A stretch of DNA of 7,333 nt from Bacteriovoracaceae bacterium UBA2428 (GTDB lineage: Bacteria; Bdellovibrionota; UBA2428). Below, piece after piece: positions 1 through 6,346 of this stretch. The position numbers and the translations under genes are program-made. The stretch lies in contig DDRA01000072.1 of the NCBI GenBank assembly GCA_002343545.1, positions 43,116-50,448 of the forward strand. The letters run 5' to 3'. Position 1 is the stretch's first letter. Every line of letters starts with the position of its first letter. The notes under the pieces are model-generated. The model ran no database searches and had not been told where the DNA came from. It worked only from the letters and a program-made list of their open reading frames with translations.

Positions 1-599
1 TCGTCGTGAGTCGACTCGACGAGCCGCTCGGCACGGGAATCCTTCAGGTCCGGCGTTCGACCCCTCCCCTCGCGGATTACACGGGCATCGTGCCGTCCTC
101 GGGACACGTGGGCGGCGATCTCGTCGAGTACTTGGAGCGCAGCGAGCAGCGGGCCTGCGGCGTGAGCTTGAGCGTGCAGGTCGTGCCGACCGACGACCCC
201 GAGAAGCCCTTTCGCGTGCAGCGGGCCGTGGGCTACCTCGTGCACGTGCTCCCGCAGAACACGGAAGCCCGCCAGCTTGAGCTGCTTTCGATCTGGCACC
301 GCTTCATGGAAGATCTGGGTCCCCTCTCGAAGTGGGCCCTCGAAACGACGAGCTCCGAGGCGACGACGGAAGCCCTCCTGCGTTTTCTCTTTCCGACGGG
401 CGGAGAGAAGCTTCTTTACGCGGGCAACGTGCGTTTCGACTGCACTTGTTCGGAAGAACGCGCAGGCCGGGCGCTGGCCCTCATGCAGCGGCAGGAAGCC
501 GTCGAAGGGCAGAGTCCTTCGTCGCGACTCGTTACGGTGACCTGCGAATTCTGCGGCCGTAAGTACGGCCTGACCGAAGGCCCGACCGATTCGAACTGA
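1..599 (+). CDS. hslO: Hsp33 redox-regulated molecular chaperone (5' end outside window)
   Basis: This is the C-terminal part of Hsp33, a cytosolic holdase activated when oxidative stress removes zinc from its cysteine switch and forms disulfides. The reading frame is open to the left edge, so the GTG at 6 is an internal valine; about 198 residues are visible, against roughly 290 in the family. Counting from that GTG, the family stretch resembling GIVPxxG lies near residues 27-33 and the LxRSEQ segment near 43-48. The zinc-binding switch is intact: CxC at residues 146/148 (within FDCTCS, codons from 441) and CxxC at 180/183 (within TCEFCGRKY). All four zinc ligands are therefore present and the protein should be redox-regulated. 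The gene ends with TGA at 597-599. I see no functional link to the envelope genes downstream. Identification is firm from the CxC/CxxC arrangement and the flanking sequence. Confidence 0.93.
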   Translation, partial: VVSRLDEPLGTGILQVRRSTPPLADYTGIVPSSGHVGGDLVEYLERSEQRACGVSLSVQVVPTDDPEKPFRVQRAVGYLVHVLPQNTEARQLELLSIWHRFMEDLGPLSKWALETTSSEATTEALLRFLFPTGGEKLLYAGNVRFDCTCSEERAGRALALMQRQEAVEGQSPSSRLVTVTCEFCGRKYGLTEGPTDSN

Positions 600-614
600 T
601 TCTTCCCTCGAAAC

Positions 615-659
615 GCCCGAACGGAACGCCCTGGACTTCCGTGCGCGTTCGGAACGGGC
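615..659 (+). terminator. Imperfect GC-rich hairpin downstream of hslO
   Basis: The outer arms GCCCG (615-619) and CGGGC (655-659) pair, as do the inner arms GAACGC (624-629) and GCGTTC (645-650). A 4x4 internal loop separates them and the terminal loop is about 15 nt. It lies 16 nt after the hslO stop and could end or stabilise that transcript. There is no U-tract, so it is not a classical intrinsic terminator. It also abuts the -10-like box proposed for the next gene. Confidence 0.25.
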
Positions 660-665
660 TAAGCT
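660..665 (+). promoter_or_regulatory. Weak -10-like box upstream of the lipoprotein gene
   Basis: TAAGCT at 660-665, preceded by GGC, resembles the GCTAnnnT boxes upstream of mreC and of the gene at 6347. It matches the TATAAT consensus at only three of six positions and I see no convincing -35. If used, transcription would start near 672, leaving a 5' leader of about 30 nt that contains the ribosome binding site at 689-695. The support is the resemblance to the other two boxes and the sensible spacing. Confidence 0.25.
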
Positions 666-688
666 GTCGGCAGCCCTTCGGGGTGTTC

Positions 689-695
689 AGGAGGG
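689..695 (+). promoter_or_regulatory. Strong Shine-Dalgarno for the lipoprotein gene
   Basis: AGGAGGG at 689-695 lies about 7 nt upstream of ATG 702 and fixes that codon as the start, rather than the in-frame ATG at 708. It is the best ribosome binding site in the window and contrasts with three other genes that have none. Confidence 0.8.
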
Positions 696-701
696 ATCCG
701 C

Positions 702-1262
702 ATGAAGATGTCGTCTTTAGGAATCGTCGCCGTGGCTTTGGCCGTGGGGGCCTGCAGCAGTCTGCCCGAGGCGGGTCGCGCGCCCGCTTCGATCGCCAAG
801 GATTCCCTCCTGGGGCATTGGCAGACGGAATGCTTGCCCCACAAAAACGGTTCTTTCCGCGCTTCGGCGATCGTCGTGAAGTCCGGCATGGCGGAAAGCT
901 TTTCGTTCTACACGGGGAGCCAGTGCGAAGGATCGCCGATCGAGACGGCCTTCGGCTTCGACTTCAAGGAGCCCCTCGAACTTTTGCCGGCCGAGGCGAC
1001 GAGCTTGCAGGCCGAGCGTGTGTTTCGCGTGCAAGAGGGCCAGTCGAGCGAGCAGTCGGCGACGCTCCTGGGCTTCCTGCAAAGGCAGAAGCAATGGAGT
1101 TGGACCGCGAACGAGTTCTACGCCGGTTTCATGGGGCGCAACGCGGACGAGGCCGCGGACGCGGCGGCCCACGCCGAGAACGAATTCTGCTCGGACCCCG
1201 CTCGCTTTCACGCGACGACCGACGGCGTCTACTGCTGGAAGTATACGCGGCGTCTTTTCTAA
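702..1262 (+). CDS. Putative outer-membrane lipoprotein, function unknown
   Basis: This is a 186-residue exported lipoprotein that I do not recognise. It starts with a short signal peptide: a Lys near the N-terminus, a hydrophobic stretch at residues 6-16, and a lipobox VGA-C with the lipidated cysteine at 18. Serine at +2 does not suggest inner-membrane retention under the E. coli rule, so the outer membrane is the likely site. The mature part has four cysteines (44, 75, 163, 178) that could form two disulfides in the periplasm. It also has aromatic-rich stretches, including a WSW near 132-134, and an Ala/Asp/Glu-rich segment near 148-160. The LLGHWQTEC region (36-44) faintly resembles the opening of small lipocalin-like or 'stress' lipoprotein domains, but I cannot assign a family. 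It ends in TAA directly before a hairpin shared with the convergent mrdA. Export is well supported; the role is unknown. Confidence 0.88.
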   Translation: MKMSSLGIVAVALAVGACSSLPEAGRAPASIAKDSLLGHWQTECLPHKNGSFRASAIVVKSGMAESFSFYTGSQCEGSPIETAFGFDFKEPLELLPAEATSLQAERVFRVQEGQSSEQSATLLGFLQRQKQWSWTANEFYAGFMGRNADEAADAAAHAENEFCSDPARFHATTDGVYCWKYTRRLF

Positions 1263-1284
1263 GGAAGGCCCGAAAGGGCCTTCC
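1263..1284. terminator. Hairpin between convergent genes, likely bidirectional terminator
   Basis: A perfect 9-bp stem, GGAAGGCCC (1263-1271) with GGGCCTTCC (1276-1284), closes on a GAAA tetraloop. It begins on the base after the lipoprotein stop codon and ends 2 nt before the mrdA stop on the other strand, so it would form in both transcripts. Neither side has a proper U-tract (TTCCCC on the plus side, TTAGAAAAG on the minus side). Its placement strongly suggests transcript-end formation, but the mechanism may not be classical intrinsic termination. Confidence 0.65.
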
Positions 1285-1286
1285 CC

Positions 1287-3215
1287 TCAGCGGCCCTGAA
1301 CCTCGGCGCCGGGAACGGTCGCCGAGGCCGGCTTGGGACCGAATTCCTTCAGCATCTTCTTTTGGTTCCACTTTTCGATGACGGCCTTCACGACGGGACC
1401 CGCGACGCGGGAACCCGCGCACTCGTGCATCCCGAAAACCGCCACGACGATCTCGGGGGCGGAAGCCGGCGCGTAGCCGACGAACCAGGCGTGGTGTCGT
1501 TTCTCGAAGGGGAGCTCGTGGCAAGGACGGTAAGCTTCTTCGCGCGAGGCGAAATTGATGACCTGCACCGTGCCGCTCTTGCCGCCGATGATCACGTCCT
1601 TCGAGCGTACGGCGTTGTAGCCCGTGCCGCCGGGCGCGTTCACCACGGCCTCGAGGCCTTCCTTGATCTTGGCGAGGTAGTCCGGATTGATGTTGTGGTT
1701 GCCCAGGAGCTCGGGGCCGAAGCGCTCGATGACTTCGCCCTGGATCGTCTCGATGCGCGAGAGGACGTAGGGGCGATAGAGATTGCCGCCGTTCACGAGC
1801 GTCGCGTAGGACACGGCGAGCTGCAGCGGCGTCACGAGGGTGTAACCCTGGCCGATCGAAGCCGATAGCGTCTCGCCCGGGTTCCAGACTTCCTTGTAGG
1901 CTTTTTGCTTCCACTCCTCGGTCGGCATAAGGCCGGGGCGCTCGTGCGAGAGGTCGATGCCCGTCTTGCGGCCGAGCCCGAAGTAGGTGCCCATCTCGGA
2001 GATCTTGTCGATCGAGATGCGCGACGCGAGCGACCAAAAGTAAACGTCGCAGCTTCCCGAGATCGCGCTCTTGAGGTCCACGTAACCGTGGCCTTCCTTC
2101 TTGTGACAGGAATAGACGCGTCGACCGAAACGGTAGAAGCCCGGGCAAAAGACCTTCGTCGAAGGATCGAGGATGCCGGCCTCGAGCCCCGCGAGGCCCG
2201 AGAAGACCTTGAAGGTCGATCCGGGCGGGAAGTGATCCTGCACGGCCTTGTTGCGGAGCGGGCCGTAGGGGTTGTTGTAGAAGCTGGACCAGAGCTCGGG
2301 GCCCTTCGATGCCATCTCGGTCGGGTCGAAGCTCGGCTGGCTGTGCATCGCGAGGACTTCGCCCGTGCGCGGGTCGAGCGCGACGACCGAGCCCATCTTC
2401 CCCTTCATGGCCTCTTGGATGGTCTGCTGGAGATCGGCGTCGAGCGTGAGCACGAGATTAAGGCCCGGCTCGGGCTCGATGTTCTTCTCGAAGCCGCTCA
2501 GGCCCGGTTCGTTCGAGGTCGACTCCGAGATGCGGTGACCGTGGGCGTCCACGACGACGAAGCGCACGCCGTCGCGGCCGCGCAGGTACTTTTCCCATTT
2601 GGATTCGAGGCCGAAGCGACCGATCCAGTCGCCGATCTCGTAGGAACCGCCAAGGTTCTTGTGCTTCTCGAGGTCCTTCTTGGTGACTTCGCTCAGGTAA
2701 CCGAGCAGGTGGGCGCCCGAGGTGCCTTGCAGGTAGGTGCGACGAATGCGGGATTCGACGTTCACGCCGCCGAGCTGGGCGCGCGAGCGCTCGATCTTGA
2801 CGACGGTTTCCCACGGGATGTTTTGGATGAGGGTGATCGGTTGGAACTTCGGCGCGCCCTTCGAGCGGTTGCGGTAGTCGTTCAGGATGGGTTCCACGGG
2901 CTCACCCGCGAGCGAGGCGAGCAGGCCGAGGGTTTGCGGCGGATCCTTGATGAACTGCGGGGTCACCGTCACGTCGAGTTGAAGGCGGTTGTCCACGAGC
3001 AGGCGCTGGTCGCGGTCGAAGATCTGGCCGCGGGGTCCGGGCAGTTTTTCCTTTCGCAGCGAGTTCTGCTGCGAGAATCGGTAGTAGAAGCCGCCGCGGT
3101 ACAGCTGCAAGTACGCGAGCCGCAGCGCGAGCAGGCAGAAGAGCCCGACGAGAATGGCGTAGAGGACGGGGAACTTGGGTTGGTATTCCCGTATCGCTTC
3201 GCTTTGTCCGAGCAT
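1287..3215 (-). CDS. mrdA: Penicillin-binding protein 2, elongasome transpeptidase
   Basis: PBP2 is the monofunctional D,D-transpeptidase of the rod-shape elongation complex; it cross-links new peptidoglycan in the periplasm and works with RodA. The protein is 642 residues, normal for the family. One N-terminal membrane anchor (about 15-35) is followed by the pedestal/dimerisation region with its RGxIxDR motif (62-68). The transpeptidase domain has all three catalytic motifs: STFK at 333-336 (nucleophile S333), SCD at 388-390 and KSGT at 546-549. Residues C357, C370, H376 and C389 fall at the positions of the reported PBP2 zinc site. The ATG at 3213-3215 has a good ribosome binding site (GAGGAG) 8-9 nt upstream and lies 21 nt after the mreD stop, so this is the last gene of mreC-mreD-mrdA. 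The usual partner rodA does not follow; a convergent lipoprotein gene does. Division PBP3 (FtsI) is the alternative, but the SCD motif, the zinc site and the mreCD context favour PBP2. Confidence 0.96.
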   Translation of the reverse strand: MLGQSEAIREYQPKFPVLYAILVGLFCLLALRLAYLQLYRGGFYYRFSQQNSLRKEKLPGPRGQIFDRDQRLLVDNRLQLDVTVTPQFIKDPPQTLGLLASLAGEPVEPILNDYRNRSKGAPKFQPITLIQNIPWETVVKIERSRAQLGGVNVESRIRRTYLQGTSGAHLLGYLSEVTKKDLEKHKNLGGSYEIGDWIGRFGLESKWEKYLRGRDGVRFVVVDAHGHRISESTSNEPGLSGFEKNIEPEPGLNLVLTLDADLQQTIQEAMKGKMGSVVALDPRTGEVLAMHSQPSFDPTEMASKGPELWSSFYNNPYGPLRNKAVQDHFPPGSTFKVFSGLAGLEAGILDPSTKVFCPGFYRFGRRVYSCHKKEGHGYVDLKSAISGSCDVYFWSLASRISIDKISEMGTYFGLGRKTGIDLSHERPGLMPTEEWKQKAYKEVWNPGETLSASIGQGYTLVTPLQLAVSYATLVNGGNLYRPYVLSRIETIQGEVIERFGPELLGNHNINPDYLAKIKEGLEAVVNAPGGTGYNAVRSKDVIIGGKSGTVQVINFASREEAYRPCHELPFEKRHHAWFVGYAPASAPEIVVAVFGMHECAGSRVAGPVVKAVIEKWNQKKMLKEFGPKPASATVPGAEVQGR

Positions 3216-3221
3216 CCCGAC

Positions 3222-3228
3222 TTCTCCT
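3222..3228 (-). promoter_or_regulatory. Shine-Dalgarno for mrdA
   Basis: On the minus strand a GAGGAGA run in the 21-nt gap between mreD and mrdA lies about 8 nt upstream of the mrdA ATG. It supports the chosen start and indicates that mrdA translation can start independently of mreD. Confidence 0.7.
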
Positions 3229-3236
3229 CAAGCCGC

Positions 3237-3785
3237 CTATTTGATCCGGTCCGGGTTCAATTCGCGCGCGTCTTCCGCTTCGTGCAGGAAGTACGCGTCC
3301 CACGCCATGAAGAGCGGGAAAAGGAACCACCCCGCGATGGCCGCGGGGACGACGCCCGCGAGGGTGTAGCCGATGGCGCCCGTGAGCGTCGGCTGCACGT
3401 CGAAGGTCGAGAGCAGGACGAAGGTCAGGGCCTTGCGAAAGACGAAGGCGCCCGCGACGAGACCCGTGAACTGGCGGCGCCCCTCGAGCGCGAAGGCTTG
3501 GGCCGCCGCCTTCGTGGCGAGCGCCGTCCAGACGTAAGCGGCGAGCACGACGCCCCCGGAGTGCGTGACGGCCGCGCTCGCCATGACGGCGAGCACGGTC
3601 GAGAGCACGAGCAGGACGGGCCAGCTGCGCGTGAGCGCCAGGTAGACCGAGAGAATCGAAATGACGTTGAGTCCGCCCGCGTGCGCGGGCAGCTGCAGGA
3701 GCGAAATCTCGAGCGCCTGGAGAGCCCAGATCGCGACGAGCAGCATCGGCCACTCGAAGATGCGCTTCTGGGTTTGGGTCATCAT
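3237..3785 (-). CDS. mreD: Rod shape-determining membrane protein MreD
   Basis: MreD is a polytopic inner-membrane protein that bridges MreC and the RodA/PBP2 machinery in the elongation complex. The product has 182 residues, slightly longer than the usual 160-170. It has about five or six hydrophobic segments (roughly 12-30, 38-52, 56-73, 77-95, 106-126 and 134-160) and a charged C-terminal tail. MreD sequences diverge widely, so the assignment rests on size, topology and position between mreC and mrdA; the FRKALTFVLLS stretch near 116-126 also fits the family. Its ATG overlaps the mreC stop as ATGA (3782-3785). No Shine-Dalgarno is visible, so translation is probably coupled to mreC. A second in-frame ATG follows at once (codon 2) and could be the real start. 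The stop is TAG at 3237-3239. Confidence 0.88.
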   Translation of the reverse strand: MMTQTQKRIFEWPMLLVAIWALQALEISLLQLPAHAGGLNVISILSVYLALTRSWPVLLVLSTVLAVMASAAVTHSGGVVLAAYVWTALATKAAAQAFALEGRRQFTGLVAGAFVFRKALTFVLLSTFDVQPTLTGAIGYTLAGVVPAAIAGWFLFPLFMAWDAYFLHEAEDARELNPDRIK

Positions 3786-4633
3786 CGCGCGGCCGCCCCG
3801 AGCGCCTCTTCGGATCGACGCAGGACGACGACTTCTTCGAGACGACCCAGGTCGACCGAGGGACGGAGCAAGGCTTCCTGCAGGATCCCCGTGCGCGGGC
3901 GATCGACCTTGACGATGAGGCCGATGCGAAGGCCCTTCGGGAAAACGCCGTCGAGTCCGCTCGTGAGGATCTCGTCGCCGACGCGAACGTCCTCGGCGCG
4001 GTCGAGATACTTGAGGCGCGCGACGAGCGGCTTGCCCTTACCCTCCACGATCATGCGCGCGCGCGTGCGCACGCTCAGCCCGTCGACGTCGTGCGCCGGG
4101 TCCTGCACGCTCGTGAAGAGCGCGGAATGCGCGAAGACGCGCTCGATCGTGCCGACGACGCCGTCCGCCGTGATGACGGGCATGCGGGGCTTCAGGCCCT
4201 GGGCTTCGCCCGCGTTGATGAGAAAACCGAGGCTCTCCGAGGAAAGGTCCTGGCCGATGATACGCGCGGTGACGCCGTCGAACTTGGGAAACTCCGGCAG
4301 CGAGGTGAGCTGGCGGAGCCGTTCGTTCTCGATCCGGACTTCCTCGAAACCGAGGATCTCGTTCTTGAGGCCGGCGATTTCCTGCTTGAGCGCTTCGTTG
4401 TTCCGCTGGGTGTCGACGAGGTAAAGGTAGCGCGACCAGATGTGGCCGACGCCCTGGAACGCGTTCGTGACGAGCTCCGAGAGCGGATGCACGACGTAGG
4501 ATTGCGCTCGGTCGTAGAGATTCAGTCGCGGCAAATCGATGCGCATGAGAAAAATGGGAATGAGCGGAGCCGCGAAGAGAGCCGCGATCACGACGCCCTT
4601 TTGGTTGCGCCTCCACCAACGTCCTAAAGCCAT
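3782..4633 (-). CDS. mreC: Rod shape-determining protein MreC
   Basis: MreC is a bitopic inner-membrane protein whose periplasmic part forms filaments and activates PBP2 in the elongation complex. The 283-residue product has the family layout. A basic N-terminus (RWWRRNQK) is followed by one membrane helix (about 13-30), a coiled coil (about 70-112, with NEALKQEIAGLK and ERLRQL heptads) and the two-lobed beta domain (about 118-273). Family segments are plain to see: RIIGQDLSS near 124-132, MPVITADGVVG near 151-161, VGDEILTSGLDGVFPKG near 218-234, and a C-terminal RLEEVVVL. It is first in the mreC-mreD-mrdA operon and has no mreB upstream; the divergent neighbour is a PpiD-like gene. The ATG at 4631-4633 is chosen because it keeps the basic cap and membrane helix, and no better in-frame start exists. 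It lacks a Shine-Dalgarno and has a -10 box only 9 nt upstream, suggesting a near-leaderless mRNA. Confidence 0.95.
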   Translation of the reverse strand: MALGRWWRRNQKGVVIAALFAAPLIPIFLMRIDLPRLNLYDRAQSYVVHPLSELVTNAFQGVGHIWSRYLYLVDTQRNNEALKQEIAGLKNEILGFEEVRIENERLRQLTSLPEFPKFDGVTARIIGQDLSSESLGFLINAGEAQGLKPRMPVITADGVVGTIERVFAHSALFTSVQDPAHDVDGLSVRTRARMIVEGKGKPLVARLKYLDRAEDVRVGDEILTSGLDGVFPKGLRIGLIVKVDRPRTGILQEALLRPSVDLGRLEEVVVLRRSEEALGAAAR

Positions 4634-4642
4634 ATTCGATCG

Positions 4643-4651
4643 ATTGTAGCA
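4643..4651 (-). promoter_or_regulatory. Extended -10 promoter element for the mreC-mreD-mrdA operon
   Basis: On the minus strand the bases read TGCTACAAT: an extended -10 TGn followed by TACAAT (4648 down to 4643), five of six matches to consensus. No good -35 is present at 15-17 nt, as expected when TGn compensates. The start would be near A4636, leaving an untranslated leader of only about 3 nt before the mreC ATG. This is inferred from sequence alone. Confidence 0.5.
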
Positions 4652-4699
4652 CGGCCCTTCGGGAGCAAAAGGCCTCGCTAAAAGACCGCCCGACCCGCG

Positions 4700-4727
4700 T
4701 TGACAGATAAAAAGGATCGCCGATGAT
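4700..4727 (+). promoter_or_regulatory. Candidate promoter for the PpiD-like gene
   Basis: TTGACA at 4700-4705 is a perfect -35 consensus. Sixteen nt later GATGAT (4722-4727) matches TATAAT at four of six positions. The predicted +1 is base 4734, which is the A of the ATG start codon, so the mRNA would be leaderless. The AAAGGA at 4711-4716 could instead be a ribosome binding site for the GTG at 4728, which would require a transcript starting further upstream. Confidence 0.45.
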
Positions 4728-4733
4728 GTGGGG

Positions 4734-6266
4734 ATGCTTGAGATGATCCGTCAATACCGCTCCGTTTTCATGGTGATCTTCGGAATTTCGGCCGTCGGCA
4801 TGGTCGTGAGCATGTTCGGCTCCGACCGGGCGGGCGGCGGGATGGGTGTGCTGGACGGTGGTGCGGCCGCGAGCGTCGAGGGCTCCGAGATCTCCTCCCG
4901 CGAACTGCGCGAGGCGCTCTCCCGCCAGCTCCAGGACGCCGAGCGTTTCGTGAACGAACAGATGAAGTCCGCGGGCGGCAACCCCGAGAACCGCAAGTTC
5001 CTCGAGCAGATGGTACGCGCCCAGGTCACCCCGGATCGCGTTTTGGGTCAGCTCATTCAACAGCGTTTCATGGAGACGACGGCCGAGAAAGCGGGCTTCG
5101 TCGTCGCGCCGGAGTCGGTGCGCCAACTCATCCAGAGCGAAACGGCTTTCCACAAAGACGGCCGCTTCGATCCCGTTCTCTACCGTCAGATGGTGGCGGA
5201 ACCCGGCCTCTACGAAAAGGAACTCGGCCGTCGCGCCGTCATCTCGCAGTTCAGCCAGGTCTTCCACGATGGCCTCGGTTACCAGTCTCCCGAAGAGGCC
5301 CGCCTCGAGAAGGAGCTCCGGGCGAAGCGCGTCTACGAGACGGTTTCGGTGAGCCCGCGCAGCTTCCCCTCGCCGAAGTCGGTGTCGAAGGAAGAGGCCG
5401 AAGCCTTCGCCAAGGACGCGGCGAACCAGCCCAAGCTCCAAAGCTACTTCGATCGTCATCTCTCCCGTTTTCAGAAGGAAGAGGAAATCCGCGCCCGTCA
5501 CATCCTCGTGAAGGATGACGCCGAAGGCGAAAAGAAGATCCGCGGCCTCTTGGCCGACATCCGGGGCGGCAAACTGAGTTTCGAAGATGCGGCCAAGCAG
5601 CACTCCGAAGACAAGTCGAACGCGGCCCAGGGCGGTGACCTGAACTACTTCGCGCGCGGCGTGATGGACCCGGCCTTCGAATCGGCGGCCTTCTCGCTCA
5701 AAGACGCCAAGCAGATCTCGGAGCCCGTGAAGTCGAGCTTCGGCTGGCACTTGATTCAGCTCGAGGACCGTCGGGCGGCGTCCAAGAAGACGCTGGCCGA
5801 CGTGCAGGCCGAGATCGCCCCCGAAGTTCTGCTCGAAGAGCGCCGCACGGCCGAGGCGAAACGTTTTGTGGAAGGCCTCGTGTCGAGCGGCAAGGCTCCC
5901 ACCGAGAAGGATCTCAAAGCCTACGGACTCGCTTGGCAAAAGCAGCCCGCTTGGAGTCCGCTTGACCCCGCTCCGGGTCCCTTGGCCGGCGCGGAATCGC
6001 GCTTGTCGGAAGTCTTGGCCCTCAGCAAGGAGAAGCCGCTTTTGGCTTCGCCCTTGAGTTCGGGCGATAGCCTCGTTCTCGTTCGTCTCGTCGAAGTTCA
6101 ACCGGCGGAAGAAGTCGGCAGCAACGAGAAGACCGACGAAGCCTTCCAATTTTTCCTTCGTAACCGCTACGAAGCCCTGGAAAAGGCTCAGAAAATCCGT
6201 CGCTCCGAGAAGGTCATCGGCCAGCTTCGCCAGCAGCTGGCTTTGCAACAGGGCCAGGGCCGCTAG
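4734..6266 (+). CDS. PpiD-like membrane-anchored peptidyl-prolyl isomerase/chaperone
   Basis: This is a periplasmic folding factor with one N-terminal membrane anchor, like PpiD, which helps newly exported proteins near the Sec translocon. Numbered from ATG 4734 (510 residues), there is a short cytosolic tip, a membrane helix at about 10-28, a Gly-rich linker, and a SurA_N-type helical chaperone domain up to about 200 that includes the FHKDGRFD signature (139-146). A single parvulin domain lies at about 252-345, with ARHIL (254-258), GGDLNYF (300-306) and FGWHLIQL (336-343). A helical C-terminal region completes it. E. coli PpiD has about 620 residues, so this one is shorter. SurA is less likely because there is an anchor and only one parvulin domain. 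The start could also be GTG 4728, in frame two codons upstream and spaced better from AAAGGA; I prefer ATG 4734 because family members usually begin Met-Leu and the promoter places +1 there. It is divergent from mreC, which suggests shared envelope-related expression. Confidence 0.9.
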   Translation: MLEMIRQYRSVFMVIFGISAVGMVVSMFGSDRAGGGMGVLDGGAAASVEGSEISSRELREALSRQLQDAERFVNEQMKSAGGNPENRKFLEQMVRAQVTPDRVLGQLIQQRFMETTAEKAGFVVAPESVRQLIQSETAFHKDGRFDPVLYRQMVAEPGLYEKELGRRAVISQFSQVFHDGLGYQSPEEARLEKELRAKRVYETVSVSPRSFPSPKSVSKEEAEAFAKDAANQPKLQSYFDRHLSRFQKEEEIRARHILVKDDAEGEKKIRGLLADIRGGKLSFEDAAKQHSEDKSNAAQGGDLNYFARGVMDPAFESAAFSLKDAKQISEPVKSSFGWHLIQLEDRRAASKKTLADVQAEIAPEVLLEERRTAEAKRFVEGLVSSGKAPTEKDLKAYGLAWQKQPAWSPLDPAPGPLAGAESRLSEVLALSKEKPLLASPLSSGDSLVLVRLVEVQPAEEVGSNEKTDEAFQFFLRNRYEALEKAQKIRRSEKVIGQLRQQLALQQGQGR

Positions 6267-6288
6267 TCCTCCGCATCCGGGTGCCCGA

Positions 6289-6318
6289 GGTCTCGCGTCA
6301 GGGCTTTGACGCGGGGCC
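6289..6318 (+). terminator. Strong hairpin after the PpiD-like gene
   Basis: A 12-bp stem pairs 6289-6300 with 6307-6318, with two G-U pairs and a perfect 7-bp core (CGCGTCA / TGACGCG). The loop is GGGCTT. It starts 22 nt after the PpiD-like stop codon. The following bases (CCTAGTTGGG) are not a U-tract. It probably ends or protects the upstream transcript, and separates it from the promoter of the gene at 6347. Confidence 0.5.
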
Positions 6319-6331
6319 CCTAGTTGGGCTT

Positions 6332-6340
6332 TGCTAAGAT
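6332..6340 (+). promoter_or_regulatory. Extended -10-like element for the gene at 6347
   Basis: TGCTAAGAT at 6332-6340 has a TGn extension and TAAGAT, which matches TATAAT at four of six positions. It resembles the mreC element (TGCTACAAT). The predicted +1 falls on 6347, the A of the ATG, with no Shine-Dalgarno in the preceding bases. A TTGACG at 6306-6311 lies 23 nt upstream, too far for a normal -35. Confidence 0.45.
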
Positions 6341-6346
6341 GCACTT

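Noticed and set aside
641..1381. A 246-codon plus-strand frame overlapping the lipoprotein gene
   Set aside because: Arg-rich out-of-frame translation that runs through the shared hairpin into mrdA; the lipoprotein frame has the Shine-Dalgarno and lipobox.
1129..2148. A 339-codon minus-strand frame inside mrdA
   Set aside because: It is an alternative frame of mrdA with an Arg/Pro-rich translation and no motifs; mrdA itself carries all catalytic motifs.
1905..4424. An 839-codon open frame on the plus strand, antisense to mrdA, mreD and mreC
   Set aside because: Its translation is compositionally odd (Arg/Glu/Ala/Asp-rich, no recognisable domain), while the opposite strand encodes three clear proteins. 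In GC-rich DNA, antisense frames stay open because TTA, CTA and TCA codons are rare on the sense strand.
4636..4643. Palindrome TCGATCGA at the predicted mreC transcription start
   Set aside because: Eight bases is too short to call an operator, and TCGA-rich words are common throughout this sequence.
4038..6344. A 768-codon open frame on the minus strand, opposite the PpiD-like gene and running into mreC
   Set aside because: Same GC-rich shadow effect. It crosses the divergent promoter region and then reads mreC out of frame; no family features are visible.
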